Both the position numbers and the translations under genes were made by a program. The notes below the pieces were generated by a model. It did not search any database. It had not been told where the DNA came from and was given only the letters and a program-made list of their open reading frames with translations. This document shows positions 48,701 to 62,389 of a stretch of 64,000 nucleotides of DNA, one piece after another. Each line of letters opens with the position of its first letter. Positions within the stretch are counted from its first letter, which is position 1. Location of the stretch: NCBI GenBank assembly GCA_026929865.2, contig CM049397.1, positions 30,979,698 through 31,043,697 on the forward strand. The letters run 5' to 3'. The DNA comes from Hyperoplus lanceolatus (Eukaryota; Chordata; Actinopteri; Uranoscopiformes; Ammodytidae).

Positions 48701-50675
48701 AATATCTGTAAGTTAAACCTTTTACCCTATTCACCTTGGCGACAGTTCATGACTGCATTTAAACAATCAGCTAATATGTAACATCATTTATTTTGTGGAT
48801 TGAAAACTAACATAAATCAAAATATATTTGCTTAAGTAACAACTCCCTGCAATAGAAAGCACACCCATCAAAAATGGCACGTGTAAACAAGACCAGAGGT
48901 TGATTAAGAGGCAGGCTATGAGGCTAACACTTAGCTTGGATCCTCCCGATTGTCTCTCTATAATGAATTCTACCATCACTCACTGTCTATAGTCAAAGCA
49001 GACAGAAGGCGCAGTCCACGGGCAAATATTGACTCCAGTGTTGACACAATGCTCTGCTATTATTTCAGCGACAGTGGAGGGGCAGGAACAATCAGCGTTT
49101 GGTGGCAGATGTCACTGAATATGCAAAAACATTTCAATGAGAAAGAGAGAGAGAGAGGAAGGGAGGGCGGGTTGTATCAACAAGGAACATCAGATAAACG
49201 ATTGTGTCAAACACTATTTATTTAATCTGTAGTGGAGGAAACATTATACAGCCATGTCCTGTTATTGGTTTGATATGTCCCTCAAATACAAGCTGATTGG
49301 AAAACTGATCCTCATCACTCTGCAAGTCCAAAATATTAAAAATAAATAAACTAACTATGCAGGGTTTGTCATATTTTTTTAGGACAGTTTAGGCTGAAAC
49401 TAACCTGTGCTGGTGTTTGTCAATGCAACATCCATCCATTTTATGTTGTTCTAATAGTATAAAAACGATATCTCATAATGCTGTTTGGTCAACTTGTGGA
49501 ATTAACATCATTTAGTCACTGTTGATAAAAACCTGCCAGTGACATTATGAGCTGAAATAAATAATCAAGTAAAATATTGCATAAAAAAATGAACTATTCA
49601 CTATTAGCGAGTTTAGCGGTGCAGTTGCTCATAGTTGAAAAAAGGAGTTACCAAGCCTGCTAAGAAAGGCAAGGTCCGTGTACGAAGGCTGTGGTACCAT
49701 TTTGGTAATATAATATATATTTCTCTATTTAACAATTATAGTATTTATTTCATTTGGTCTTATTTGTTTTAAGGGTTCAAATGTGCCACGTTTTACAGTA
49801 TCTTAGCTACCAAATAATATGTTTGCCCTGTGTTCCAACGGCTCACAGGTTAATCCCAGTTATTAACAGAGCAAACACCATCTCTAATTTGAATAAACAA
49901 AAGCAGATCAACTTTCAGCAGCCCAGCAAACCAGTTTGGTGATAGCAGACAGCAAAATGCTTTCCAGGAAATAAAAAGCTACTTCTCTCAATACAGAATA
50001 TGACTTCATTAAAGAACAACAAGATGAAAGCTATATTATATTATGCACCAATAAACATAATACACAACCCAAGCCCAAAGCCACATCCTTGGTTATCACT
50101 TCACATGTTTACATTGCAGTTAAAGCCAAATATACGCGATCAAAACTAAATGTACAACTGATTTGAAAAAGGTCAATCGTGGACAGAGAGGAACCAAAGA
50201 CTGTGATAATGAAATGTAACCCTGCCCTTGTTTACTTTGCGTGTTTATATATTATTTATATAAATATTATTTTCTTCTCTACATGAGCCAAAGCATTTAA
50301 TTGTACCCATGGTTTCTGCTTACTCCTTGTCTGTCTGTTTTGCTTTTGTATATAAAAAAAAAGGCTAGACCATACAGAAAATATTCTTGTTTTCATTCAT
50401 TTTGGCCCGATAACCATCTGACCAATAGGAAGAGACCTTGTGCTCCACACTTGTCAGGAGGAAAGGGGAGTGGGGGATATGGGATAGTCAGGGTCAGGGC
50501 ACCTGTGGATGGCGTAACCATGGAGATCTGCCCCTCACTCTGTGGAAACTGAAACCTGAGAGTTTGCAGCAGGGCCATTGTGGAGCGGACTGCACCACAG
50601 AGTCTGCACGCTGATGAGGACTTAAAGTGACGCAGCCAAACACTATGGACATCATTCACTGTGCTATCAGAAGCA

Positions 50676-50998
50676 TTAAAAAGGTTAACTATGTAACTTT
50701 TGACGTGTCAAGAGAAGTTAACACTTTCTTATATTCTCAAAACTCATTTCCCTAATAGGAAAATTTGATCACTGGAACACTGTTAGAAAAGGTACCTAAA
50801 CAGTTACGGTTTCACTGTTGTTGTTTACAGCCACAGGGCCCACAGTTCTGTTAAGAAACACATTATAGTCTTACTTTTGGTTACAGGTGCCTCAATCTCT
50901 TGATTTATGATAAGGATTATTCAATACTAAAGAATTGCATGTAGAGAAAATATGTTTTGTAAATTAACTGCAAGCTCTGCAAATGTTAAGAAATCCCC
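50676..50998. mobile_element. AAAGGTGCA-family MITE, diverged copy
   Basis: Follows the same order of motifs as 33119-33482 (TTTCACTG, GGGCCCACAGTT, TTGATTTATGAT, ATTCAATAC, AAGAATT.CATGTAGAG), with many substitutions. The ends are worn. Confidence 0.6.
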
Positions 50999-51128
50999 CT
51001 CCCCAAAAACTTTATGTTGATTACAGATCACACAAGTATTTTCTCCTCACTATAATTACCGTGGGATGTAGAGATACACAGGTCCTCATATTAACACTGT
51101 GCCCATGTGGCGCGGTGACAGCAAGGCC

Positions 51129-51752
51129 TAACGGCCTCTGCACACATCCTGCGTCTACCTCTGGAGCGCGTCGCCTTACCTTACTGCTGCGTCTCTCTGA
51201 CTTTTCTCGGACACACATGGAACGTCTCAGCAGCTGCTGCAGCGCTGCTTCTAAAAGCCTTATCTTTCTACATAGAGTTTTCATAGATAATTCCCATTAA
51301 AAATTAAGTTCTTTTGTGTCATTTATGATGCATATGATTTATACTGAGTCTAATATTGAGTCTGGACAGTAATCCGTGCGCCCCTTTGCCTTTTTTTTTT
51401 TTTTTTTGTCACATTTTCGCTTGTTTGAAGTTTTATTTTGAAAGGGACACACCAGGAAATGGTGAAACTACAGCGAAAGCTGCCGGTATGAAGTCAATAT
51501 GACTCGCAGAGTATTTCTCTATCAGTTAAAGCAGAGAGACCCGAGAGAGATGCGCGGCTCTCAGAAAAAAATAGGCGAGCCTCTTGAGGTAAAGGGGGAG
51601 CGTCGCTGCAGACGTGCCTCCGACGCGCATCAGCAGTGCGTCTGAGGTTGGATGTGTGCCCGCTCTAGGTTGATTACACGATCAGTGACAAAAAGTCAGA
51701 CGCAGACGCGAGGTAGACACGCAGTAGAGGTAGGATGTGTGCAGAAGCCGTA
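51129..51752. mobile_element. CpG-rich inverted-repeat element
   Basis: The left end TAACGGCCTCTGCACACATC pairs with the right end GGATGTGTGCAGAAGCCGTA. The 624-bp body is far richer in GC and CpG than the surrounding intron, with several CGCGT/GACGC words. TA at both outer edges may be the target site. No transposase frame. Confidence 0.65.
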
Positions 51753-53571
51753 ATGTTAGACAGTAGCTTGACCCGACAGATAAGATCAATGGAGTCACAG
51801 GGGAGTCAATCTGTCCACTGTAAACAAAGGCCCAACTGACCACAGGAGGAAATCATTTACTGCTGCAGTTTAACAGTTTACTGAGAAACGCCCCGCCGTC
51901 TTCTTCAGGAAGATGTTTAAATATGCAGAATCAGAGGCATGCTGAGGCAGACAGGTTTAATAAGCAAGAAACTGTGCTTGTGGTTTGAGTGGTGTTGTCC
52001 TCACCTGCAGCATGGATTTCCTACATATGCGTCACATTGACTAGTGGAAATAAGATAGTTGCTTTAATTCTTTGTTTTGAATCAATATAATCTGATATCA
52101 ACTTCTTCAAAACAGCTTTAAGTGTCAATTTAACCAACTGGAATATTTCCAAAAATGTTAAGTGGATGCTCTGTCATTACCATAATGCATTTCCCAGTGA
52201 ACTGATGTTGCCATCTTTCATGAGAAACAAAGTTGGATTGACGTCCATCTTCTAACTTTTAAACACGTAGACTTTCTTCCCGAAATGGCATTATTCAAAT
52301 ACCGTCAATCTGATACAACATGATCACTGCATTACCCAGTGCACACCATGAGGCTGCTGGTAAATCACAACTGCTGCACCTGTTTTCCTATCAAAAGCTC
52401 AAGAGCAGGATGTCAACACCAGAGAGCAAAGCAAAGGTTCACTGCCAGTTGTAATCTGTTGCCACCACGTCATTTCGTGAAGCATGTTGATTCCTGTCTT
52501 TATCCCTCATCTGCTCATTTCTTGTCACTTATGTTCTCTGCCCTCTGGGAATAAAGGAATTTAATGTATTTTTCTAACAGATTTTTAGACTTTATTCCGA
52601 GATTATAACAGATTGATGTCTGTTTTATCAGAATCATCACATCAGCCTCAAACTTTAAGTCAGTTGTTAGAATATGAACACGGACTACTTACGCGTTACT
52701 TTAAAAGAAACAATGCGCATATTTTGAAGTGTGACAAGCCAAGTAGGTTTGGATTGTTTGGACGGATGGATCGTGATTGCACCCCCCAAAAAAATTTAAA
52801 AAAATATTCAAGTAACATCGCCTTGTCATTGTTTAAAAAATGCCTTAAAACTCATAATTATTATTTTTTTGTTTTTAAACATATAGCTGCAAATCTCTAG
52901 CTTTGTGGTCAGAGTGATTGGATCTTCAGTGGGAATGCGTAGAGCAGCAGCTGTAGACACAACAGACAGACAGACAGACACCCCTCACCCCAAAATCCTG
53001 GACTATCAGACCCTAGCCAGACCCTGGGACCAGTTCACATCCTCACATATCAACTGTGCAGCCAGGCCTCATCAGCATTTCCTCCACAAATCGGATCAAT
53101 ACTAACAGTAATATTTCATTTAAAAGTCTTAGTATGTGAAAATAGACAATGCCTGTGTTTTGTGGAAGCTAGCACTAGCAGTCATCTACTTTATGGAGAT
53201 GAGAGTTCAATGATGCATTCAGTGTCGGCTTGGACTCGGACCATGCAAAACTATAAATACAATAGAACAGAATAGTTTTCATTGGCAGGGCCCGGATATA
53301 GGAATCCAAAGAGCCGTACAGAAAACAATGCAACAGTCGTACGAGCTACTGTATATTGCTTTACTTCCTCAAAACCATATTTTGCAGCACTCACGTTCCA
53401 CAGGTTTTTAAAGAGTCCCAAAGTTATGCAGTGAAAGCATTCCCCGCAGCAGCAGCAGCAGCTCCCAGTCCAACCAACAGACTGAACATCCCAGAGAGAA
53501 ACGAGGGATTAACATGGAGACGTCACCCGGCGCTGTCTCACACCGCAGAGCACTGGCCAATCAAAACACAG

Positions 53572-53572
<1 letters not shown>

Positions 53573-53608
<36 letters not shown>
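53573..53608. repeat. (CA)n microsatellite
   Basis: 18 CA units; about 120 bp away lies a (GT)n tract that could pair with it. Confidence 0.9.
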
Positions 53609-53613
<5 letters not shown>

Positions 53614-53725
53614 ACCTGACAATACCAGCGGCTGTAATACGAGCTGGTGGGCCGAGGCTGTGGCGTTCTCTCAGCCGTAAACAGTGCCATCTCTGGCAGA
53701 AGACAAATTCAACAGCTCCTCTTTC

Positions 53726-53832
<107 letters not shown>

Positions 53833-56800
53833 GCGTGTAGGATAATGGCAGCATAGTGTGGTTATATCGGGGGTGTTGTCTAATCGCCTTTGGGTAGAAA
53901 ACACTTATAGGAGCAGAAGATTTTCATATAAAAGTTCACCTTACCTCATTCAAAGTGATACTCCACCCAAAATATCTTTTGAGAATGACACCTTCAAGAC
54001 TCAATTGTAGTTTGACTTACAGTGGATTGAAAAGGTTTCCTATAGTGAGAGCAGAAAGGCAATAAAACAAGGGCTGAGACTTACAATTATATTCATAAAT
54101 TGTTAAGCTGCAGACTATTTGTGATGTATTATTTGGTATATAAAATATGACAAAATGACATGCTTTGTGCGAGTAAAAATGTACTAACAATTTTTCAGCA
54201 ATTTTGTCACCAATATATCATCCATTTGTTCCGGCTCAACATAGAAGATAGAAAGATGTAAGCATGTAAAAAAGGAGTAGTTCAACATTTTGGGACAAAC
54301 ACTTTATTTTATGCAAGTAGCTGGAGTCAGGATGTGTGCGTCAGATTAGCATAAAGCAGCTGATCCTTTTGGTAAACAAAGGCCAGCATGCCACGTGTAT
54401 ACAGCTGGTTATCTCTCCTCTTGATGCGGGTTGAGTTTTGGCTAAATTGAATCAAACTGCCCCGACTGCCTACTTGTGGAATGCCACCACTTGACACAGG
54501 CGCAGTCTGTGCATGCCTGCATAGCTGAGGGATTATCACAGTGTCAATTCTGCCCTAAAACCCCGCTGCACCTGCCTTGTCCTGCTTAATGCACAAGACA
54601 CAGGAGGGACTTTTCACTCCTACTTTCATTCACAAGTGCTTCTGGAGGGATATGGACTCCTGCTTCTACAAACTTGACACTAACTTCTGACGTAGTGGAG
54701 CGCAAGTTCTGCAAAAATTGTAAACGCCTGATAAACTTTGATACATGTTCAACATTTCCTATCAGACACTAAATTCACTGTGTGTTAATACAGATAGAGG
54801 ACGCTTTGAGTATTGTAGTGGTTTTGTGGTTGGAATAAATGGAGAGCTGCTGCTGGGTGTAATCCCTGCCCAGTGTGTGACAGATTATGGGATGATGCCC
54901 TCACCACTTGATGCAGCTGGGCCATGATTCTCACTTGGTGCATCATGCAGTTTTGGGTTTAATGATCATTATGTCCAAGCCACATGGTATACCACAAGAA
55001 TTTACTAAAACATTCCAAAAACTAATGCAAATCTGATAAATAAAAACAGGCATATGGTTGCATTTGGTGCCTGTTTAACTAGTTGAAAATGAATGATCTA
55101 CACTTGCTGTAGTCATCATGAATGAATATTAACATTACATGTTTTTGTCTCCAACTCTTTCCTGATCTTCAAAAATGTTGCTTTTGCTTTAAGACTGCTT
55201 TCCTTTCTCTATGCCCCTTGCAAATAGTCGAAGTTAGAAACCACCATACAGTATATATCAGTCAATAAATCAACAGAGGTTTGCGCGATAGCTTGGCCAC
55301 CAAAAGCAAAAACCATCGGCATTTTCCTTGAGGCTTGGGTAAGGCAGTGGAAGATAATTGTGTGTTTTTTGGGTTCCATCTCTCACCACGTTCGTTTGTC
55401 TGCCACATTGTGGTCTAAGATAAATAATAATTTGGAGCAAGTCTCGTCTAGCAGAAGACAGCCTTTTCTTCAGGGCATCCGCTCAGTCAGTGTGTGAAAT
55501 TACTTTTAATTTCACAGGATCAACCCATTAGCTATGGCAGAGACGATGAAAGATTAAAAATAAACAAAGCCTACTGCAAACAAAAGGTGACACTGAAATC
55601 ATTAATAAAATTGATTTGTTTGTACAGCGCCCAAAAAAACAGTTTGAGAGCACATTATATTCAGTGTTCACACATTTGATAAACCACATGTCGGAGACCG
55701 TTTTGTTGATCTAACATCTATCTACCAATATCATTCAAACACCTTGGTAGCAAGGATTGGGGAGATGATCTCCTCATTGATCTTAAAGAGCACATGATGA
55801 TGATGACTGAGCGGAGGCAAGACTGAAAGAAAGGGATTAACATACCAGGAAACAAAACATCTTTGTCAAACACACTTCAAGGTTTAGCCCCGGGTTAATC
55901 CCTGCTACACCGAGAAAAAAAAAATACCTTCACTCATTTCACCTTCGCCAACACAACTCTAACTCCCGACACAAATCTCACACAAGTTGCAGCACGCAGG
56001 ACAAGAACCGTCGTAACAACTCAACATAATGTTAAAAACGACATCCTACTTATCCGGGGAAGATGTCACTGAGATATTTCAACGTGACAGTGTCAAGAGT
56101 TTTGCACACGTGTCCCGTTTGTCTTTCTGTTACGCCTCAGTGGCGGTCACTGAAGCACCAGCTGACATGAAGGTTCGCAAGAATTTCAATTAACTCTGTT
56201 CAAAACCTCAACAGATGCAACTGACGGGAACTTCAGCTCGACTAGCCTTGAGGGCAAAAAGAGGTTATCAAGACTGACATCAGCCAGACAACTGCTTCCT
56301 CTCATTATTAAGCTATTTTCTCACTCAATTGGAGCTAATTCCATGTCTCTAAGGATCATGTTGATTCAAAACAATCTTAAATAGTCATTTAACAGTATAC
56401 AAATTAAGGGAAATGTGAACAACAAATCACATCCCTGAAATAAAATGAATTAAGATCCAGATGAAAACTTCACTTGCTATCGGTCAAAGAGTGGGACATC
56501 AAAGCAATGACAGTTTCTATGTTAACTATAATAAATATTCACCTTGTCACACTGACACAAGTCAAAATAATCTACATGACAGACTCCCTGCAAGTTAATT
56601 AATTGAATATATATTTATAGTCAATGGGCATTAAAAAGCTAAAACTGCGGCCCACTCCAAACTCTCCCAGGCCACTTTGGACTCTGGTTAAGCCTCTAAA
56701 TCCAGCAGGCTGCAGGTTTAAGAAGATTTTCGAGCCGTTCCGCCAGAGCTTTGATCACTCCAATAATGACATCCTAGCAAATTTGCAAACAATGTTGGTC

Positions 56801-59800
56801 CGACCTGGCAGCTGCCCCCCGAGGCCGCTGGAACTCTTTCAGGGGTTTTTTCCAGGAAGCTTGACTTCTCTGTTTGTTATTATTACATTGTAGAAATCCA
56901 CCATTTAACAACTGCTGGGCGTGACTTTGTTATTTTAGATGTTACACTAAGTCTAGAAACTAATTGTATGATATATCTAAGCTAATACCAAACTAAAACA
57001 GATAGCTTTCATCAAATATGTCCATATGTTAAGTCTCATGCTAGGTTTTGTTTGCTAGGGGAGCTCAATTGTTACGTTACAGTGGCTTTACTTTTCAATT
57101 TCCAAGTAGGTTTTTGATCTTGTAATAACATGGCAGCCCCCCCGAGACTCATGAAGGTCTTCATCCCACACTTAGAGGCCTGAACAGCTGTAACAACTCC
57201 CTTCACCTCCACAGTCAAACACTGAGACCAGTAAGAGTGGTTTCTTCAGGCTAAAGCTATTAGAGAGATAAAAATATATGAAAAAATGATAAGCGGGTAC
57301 AGAAAATGTAATCTTTCTCAAGCCAAAAAGGCAGCTATCAAAACACAGAGCTAAAACTTGCAAGATAAGCAGAAAGGAGATGGCAATTGCACAGTCGCAC
57401 AGATGTTCGACCAAAAAGGCTTGACTAAAATTACAACTCTTGAGTTTGCAATCCCCCCCACTGCATAAAATTACAGAGAAAACACCACGGCGACACAGAA
57501 ATTCCACAAAAACTCTACCACCACAAGAAAAGCAAAGGGCCAGCTTTCAACTTGCAAAGGAGGCTGGGAAGGGGAAGTCTTTTCCCTCTTAACAAACGGG
57601 ACTCATAATCACAGGGAGGTGGAAGGTTTTTAGGGTGACACATCTGACCCAGCTTTGATCATGTGGACAGAAGGGGTCGTCTCACTGAGGTGTTAATTGA
57701 GAGACCTCTGCCATATGTCCACAGAGGCCCGATGACGTGGACTCAAGAGGGACCGACCGCTAAGCCTCATGTACCAGGCTGTACTCCCACCAGATCTGCC
57801 TTACGAAGCCAGTGACAGGCTGTGGAAAGCTCCGCATGCTGCCACGAGAGAGAACATGCACAATGTACAGATTTAACACTAAGCTCAATACAGTACAAGT
57901 CTGAGCTCAGAGAAGTAAACAAGAGGCACGTGACTGAGCTGAAATCAATGGCATGCATTGAATGCAAATACAATGGTCGTCAGTTTACGTAAACAGTGCA
58001 TTAAGTGGAAGATGTTTTATACTTTCATTAGTGGCACAAATAAAAAAATCAGTATTATAGATTTGTATTCTTTGTGAGAAAATGTCTCCCGTATGACTCT
58101 GTAGATGTATTGTTTTCATGTCATAAAATCTGCAGACAGATGGAAAGACAGACAACACTGGAGACATACTGTCCCGTATACTGTGTACCATGAGATGGCA
58201 TCACAAAACAAGACTGAGCTGCTGGTTGCAGTGTCCAAAACAAACTTTTTCGCTCTACTGCCAAGGGCAGACAAACTGAAAGCTATGAAAATGTCATTTA
58301 AGATGGCAAATATTAAATTCTAGTTTATTAGGTACACTAAAGGTAAAGTAATGCAGTCAGTTAATACAACACCCTGCATAAAACCTTGCATTTTATGTTT
58401 AATTCTTGTTAAAAAGTAGTGTAAATCAGTTGAACAAGAAAAAGCTATCAAAATGTCTTAAAACAGCATCTGATTAATGAAGTTGAACACTAGACTAGTG
58501 GGATTAATCATAAAAGAAATCATTTAATAGAGAATATGATATTTCCCCTTATGAGACGGTTCAAAAGATTCCCATGTTCAGTGAAGGCACCCCCAGGTTG
58601 GCTCTCTCTCTTTCATGTCTGAAGGAATGCATTGTTTGGTCTCCTGGATGAAAGCATTCGTTTGTAATCACTATTCTCTGCATTATGCCCAAGTGAAGAA
58701 AAATGGACTCCAGGGCGTCTGCCAGAAAGGTGCCACACACTGGAAGCCAAAGAATTTCAATAAAGTGCCGTCACAGAGCTCATATTCTTCCTCTTGACAT
58801 ATCAATTCAGCGCTTTATCTCTGGAAAGAAAAGAACAAGTGGGAATGCCTCTGAGCCTCCCAAAGCAGGAGACTCAAGATCCCCAGCTCTTTACCAGCAG
58901 CACAATAGGGGACCACCATCCAGGTTTATAAATGCTTTAGGGCCCCCCTTCACCCACCCCACACCCACCTAAACTTTTTTTTTTGCAGTTGCTTCAATTT
59001 GCCTTTACTCCTGAATCTTGACAGTGACAAAATAGGTAGTGGCATGGCAAATTCTTGAAAAGGAGGAGAATTGACTAGCCATATTTAGGCTAGTTTGGAG
59101 GCTGGAAAACAGTCATTTTAAAGTGGATGACAGACAGTACCTTTCAGTGGCCCAATATGGTTTTATTGTCATTTTGTAAAGCACTGTGCTGTATGTGGCT
59201 TATTCTCCTAAGGTCTTATGAGGTGATGGTGTTTGGTGACTGCAGATCTGTGGTGAAACCTGATTCAAGCGGTGTAATTAAATGCATGGCACAGATGAGT
59301 CAGTATGGATGGGTCATATAGCTTAATGGTGAGGTAGGCCTATCACTGAAATCACATGGGAACGGGTCAGTGACTGTAAAATATTGTTTTGAGAATAAAG
59401 ATCCACCACTATAAGTTTCACAAGTTAAACCTTAGTAAATAAAAAAAAAAAATCAAACGCCTCTTCCTATGATTTAGACGCAACCACATTTCTCCTGCAC
59501 GAGGGACCTCAAAGTTCAACCCCGCACACACTTCAAGCATGGTGGAGAGCCATTTGCAACACACCTGTCCTGTCGCGCGCTAACAAGCTTGATCGGAGGG
59601 AGTTAAAAAAACCAGCATGAGGTCACCACGAAAAGCAGGCACAACAAACACCCTACGTACGTCTAGCTTTAAACCTTAATCCTTCTTAGCCAGCAGCGCT
59701 TCATGGGATTGTCTGGTCTGCTCGCTGCAGGACCACCTGACCCCCAAAGCATGCACCAACCGGACAACACGTTGGAATGGAACCAAACCTGCTCGTGCAC

Positions 59801-59929
59801 TCTTATGTAAGTCTATATGCACAAAAATACCCTCAAAACACACAATTGCCTTAGTGAGGATGATATTAACACATAATTTGCATTTATCAGAACCTTAAAT
59901 CGAGAGCAAATGTAAAGCGTTCAACTTAC

Positions 59930-60185
59930 CCGAAGCCGTGCTCTTTTTTTTCGGGACTTGAATGCAACTCCTCTGCTCTGGAAACTCGACTAATTGTCCT
60001 GGAGTGAAGTGATTCTCGACAAGGTAACTGGTCCAGATAGGGTTGTAACTTAACTCAGTGAGGTTGTATTTTAGCCCCAGCGTAACACGCGACCCTTCCT
60101 CCTGTCCCAGTCCCGTATGAGCCACCAGCAGCAGCAGCAACCTCTTTGTACTTCTCCGCCTCTGAAGCTGAAGCGAGTTGGTGAG
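59930..60185 (-). other. kank1: kank1 exon 1, noncoding leader
   Basis: The lower edge is a consensus donor, GGCTTCGG|GTAAGT at 59930/59929. The minus strand between here and the NRF1 site contains no ATG, which fits an untranslated first exon. The upper edge is set only by the promoter motif. An open frame runs through it but has no start codon. The link to exon 2 is inferred; no other gene on this strand could use the donor within the window. Confidence 0.6.
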
Positions 60186-60188
60186 CGA

Positions 60189-60200
60189 CGCGCATGCGCA
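60189..60200 (-). promoter_or_regulatory. NRF1 site in the kank1 promoter
   Basis: CGCGCATGCGCA matches the palindromic NRF1 consensus YGCGCAYGCGCR in full, in a small CpG-rich patch just upstream of the leader. Such sites mark TATA-less promoters close to the start. No TATA box is visible. Confidence 0.7.
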
Positions 60201-60871
60201 GTCAGTGCCCAGACAAGCTCCGTCCGCTCAGCGTCTACTAATGAAGGTCGGTAGGGGCTACAGGTAACAGGTGTAACTTACCTGTGGAGAGTTTTGCCCT
60301 ACTTTTACCTCGGTAGCGATGGATAAATAACCAGAATATATTTACCTGGTGGTGAGCAATTTAACTCCTGGGAGCTTATAGCCCAGCCTTGAAAACGAGT
60401 AGGCCTAAACTGGCCGTTAGTTAGCGTTAATTTACAGACTGCTGGTTCATGTTACGCCTAGGTCGTCGAAAGGAAAGACTCACGTATTGCATTAAGTGAT
60501 ACAATTAATTATAACAATGACTTGAAATGAAGCCTGCTGGCTATCTCCTTTTTTATATTTTAAGTGACGGTTAACATACATGCCCTTACCTGGCTGCAGG
60601 GGCGCCGTAATGGGGTGAAAGGTTAGGACGATTCTAAGGGCCCGTGACTGGCAGGGGCCCAAAAATATTAGAACTTAAGGATTAAAAGAAAATCAATACA
60701 AAATCTTTAATCAATACTCTCCATTAATAAAACATTGTATCTAACGTGAAACAAATAAAATGAATGGTTCATTTAAAAGTTTTCTGACAAAAAGTAACAA
60801 TTTCAAAACTCTGTACACCCCCCTGTATTTAGAAGTAATGGTTTGGTCCGATTTTCAAACAGCTCCGCATA

Positions 60872-61757
60872 GTGTTGCCACCTTATATTATACTATCTAT
60901 GGTTGCCACCCGTCCCGTTTTTCCCAGAATTGTTCTCTTTTTTCACCAGCACAATTTGTCCAGTTTTTTGGGGGGGAAATGCCAAGATCTCAGACAAGCG
61001 GGCAGGGGCGGTCTCAACGATCTCGGGGCCCGTTTCAAGTTCAAGACCCAGTGTGGGGGGCCCCCACTTTTTTTTTTTTTTTTTTTTTTTTTAGATAAAT
61101 AATGCTTGCTCCCCGCGAAAATAAAAAAAAATATTGTGGAAAGCATTTGGTTCATAGACGGATTATGAGATAATGGGCCCAGAGGGTGGATAGCTACTTT
61201 TTTATGAACAGTAAAGAATTCACACATAGAAAGCTTATTACTGCATGTGTGAGGGGGCCTTCAAGGCCCCTCATGAAGCCCCTAAGACAGAGCTAATACG
61301 TAATGCTTTTGTTTTGCACTTGCTTTTCTATTTCTCACCTACTAGTTGAGGGGCCATGATGATTTATTTCCTTATTTTAGGCGATTCCTTTTTTTAGACC
61401 CGGTTATTGACATGAATGACTGAGCTCTTTGACAATGCGACATTTAAAGTTATCAGTATTTCTGGCCCCCCTGAGCCCCTGGGACTGGTTGCATGCAATT
61501 TTCTTCTCAAAGTGCACCAGATTGATGAATTTTACTTTAAAAGGTTGCATTTTTTCCTTCCGGGGGAATGCTCCCCCGGACCCCCCTACAAGGTCCAGGG
61601 TTCCCACCTCAGTCTCCTTATATACTGTAAAAAGCACTGTTGGTGTTTATGGTTATTATAGGTCATTACACTGAACTGGTAGCCTAATAATGGCCGAGCC
61701 CTCTGCCCCAAACATCAAGTGTCCCTTTTTTTCCTAAATCCAAGGTGGCAACCCTAT
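60872..61757. mobile_element. nested inverted-repeat element inside the hAT copy
   Basis: The ends GTTGCCACCTT (left) and AAGGTGGCAAC (right) are inverted, and CCGCAT stands outside both ends as a likely target duplication. It contains a T25 tract at 61068-61092 and GC-rich pieces ('gggcaggggcggtctcaac') that may be a third, related insertion. Confidence 0.5.
61068..61092. repeat. T25 homopolymer
   Basis: A run of 25 T within the nested transposon; likely variable in length. Confidence 0.9.
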
Positions 61758-62180
61758 CCGCATCCCGTGCCACTATCGAGAGTGATTAACGGGGGATGAT
61801 TGAATCATGTCTCAGCGACAAAAGTCAGTATATCAAAAGCGAAAAGAGAGGAACGAAAGAAAGATAGATGAATTAAAGGGCGACAGTATGTCTTTTTGAT
61901 ATTCATGTAGATGACGCAATTTGTTAATTTAAAGAGTTATATTACGTACATTGACACCACAATTGATGTTGAGATTTTTTTCATTTGAGAATTGAAAAAA
62001 TAAAATGTGATTTTCACCATAAGAGATGGCCTGTAGCAGATTTGTTTTCCAGAATATTAACCTTGCATCGTATAGAGAATTGTCTGCAGAATGTTGAACA
62101 TTTGCACAGTGTTGTATTTTAACAGCTCAGTGTCAGTGTATTGTAGGCCTTTAGTACTGGACTTCAACATAGGTGCACGC

Positions 62181-62256
62181 CTGTATGAATAGAGTTATAG
62201 GTAGTTTAGGTATCTCACCTGTATGAATAGAGTTATAGGTAGTTTAGGTATCTTAA
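62181..62256. repeat. 38-bp direct tandem duplication
   Basis: Two units beginning CTGTATGAATAGAGTTATAG, differing only at their ends, inside the hAT remnant. Confidence 0.9.
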
Positions 62257-62389
62257 GCTTCAATGGGTCTGTTGGGTTCTGGACGTTCCGTTACAGAACA
62301 TTGCATTTGCTTGGCGTGGCCTGTTTGGGGGCCCAGGGTGATATCTTTTCATGGGGCCCAAAATCTCTGGCGGCGCCCCTGCCTGGCTG

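Larger units (their letters stand above)
60597..62381. mobile_element. hAT transposon remnant with 8-bp target duplication
   Basis: The ends CAGGGGCGCCG (60597) and CGGCGCCCCTG (to 62381) are perfect 11-bp inverted repeats, flanked on both sides by CCTGGCTG (60589-60596 and 62382-62389), the 8-bp duplication of the hAT superfamily. A stub frame at 61807-61896 (MSQRQKSVYQKRKERNERK) looks like the basic N terminus of ZMYM-type hAT transposases and then stops. Inside lies a second element (about 60872-61757). Without it the outer element would be about 900 bp, a deletion derivative. Confidence 0.8.

Noticed and set aside
52613..52900. A 95-codon + strand frame with a KCDKPSRFGLFGRMDRDC stretch
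   Set aside because: No known motif and a low-complexity C terminus; it may be worn transposon coding but cannot be supported.
59930..60140. An open 70-codon frame on the minus strand with a leader-like leucine run, as a secreted protein or a coding first exon
   Set aside because: Its start would be TTG and no ATG exists in the segment; the kank1 start exon at 33.5 kb explains the N terminus.
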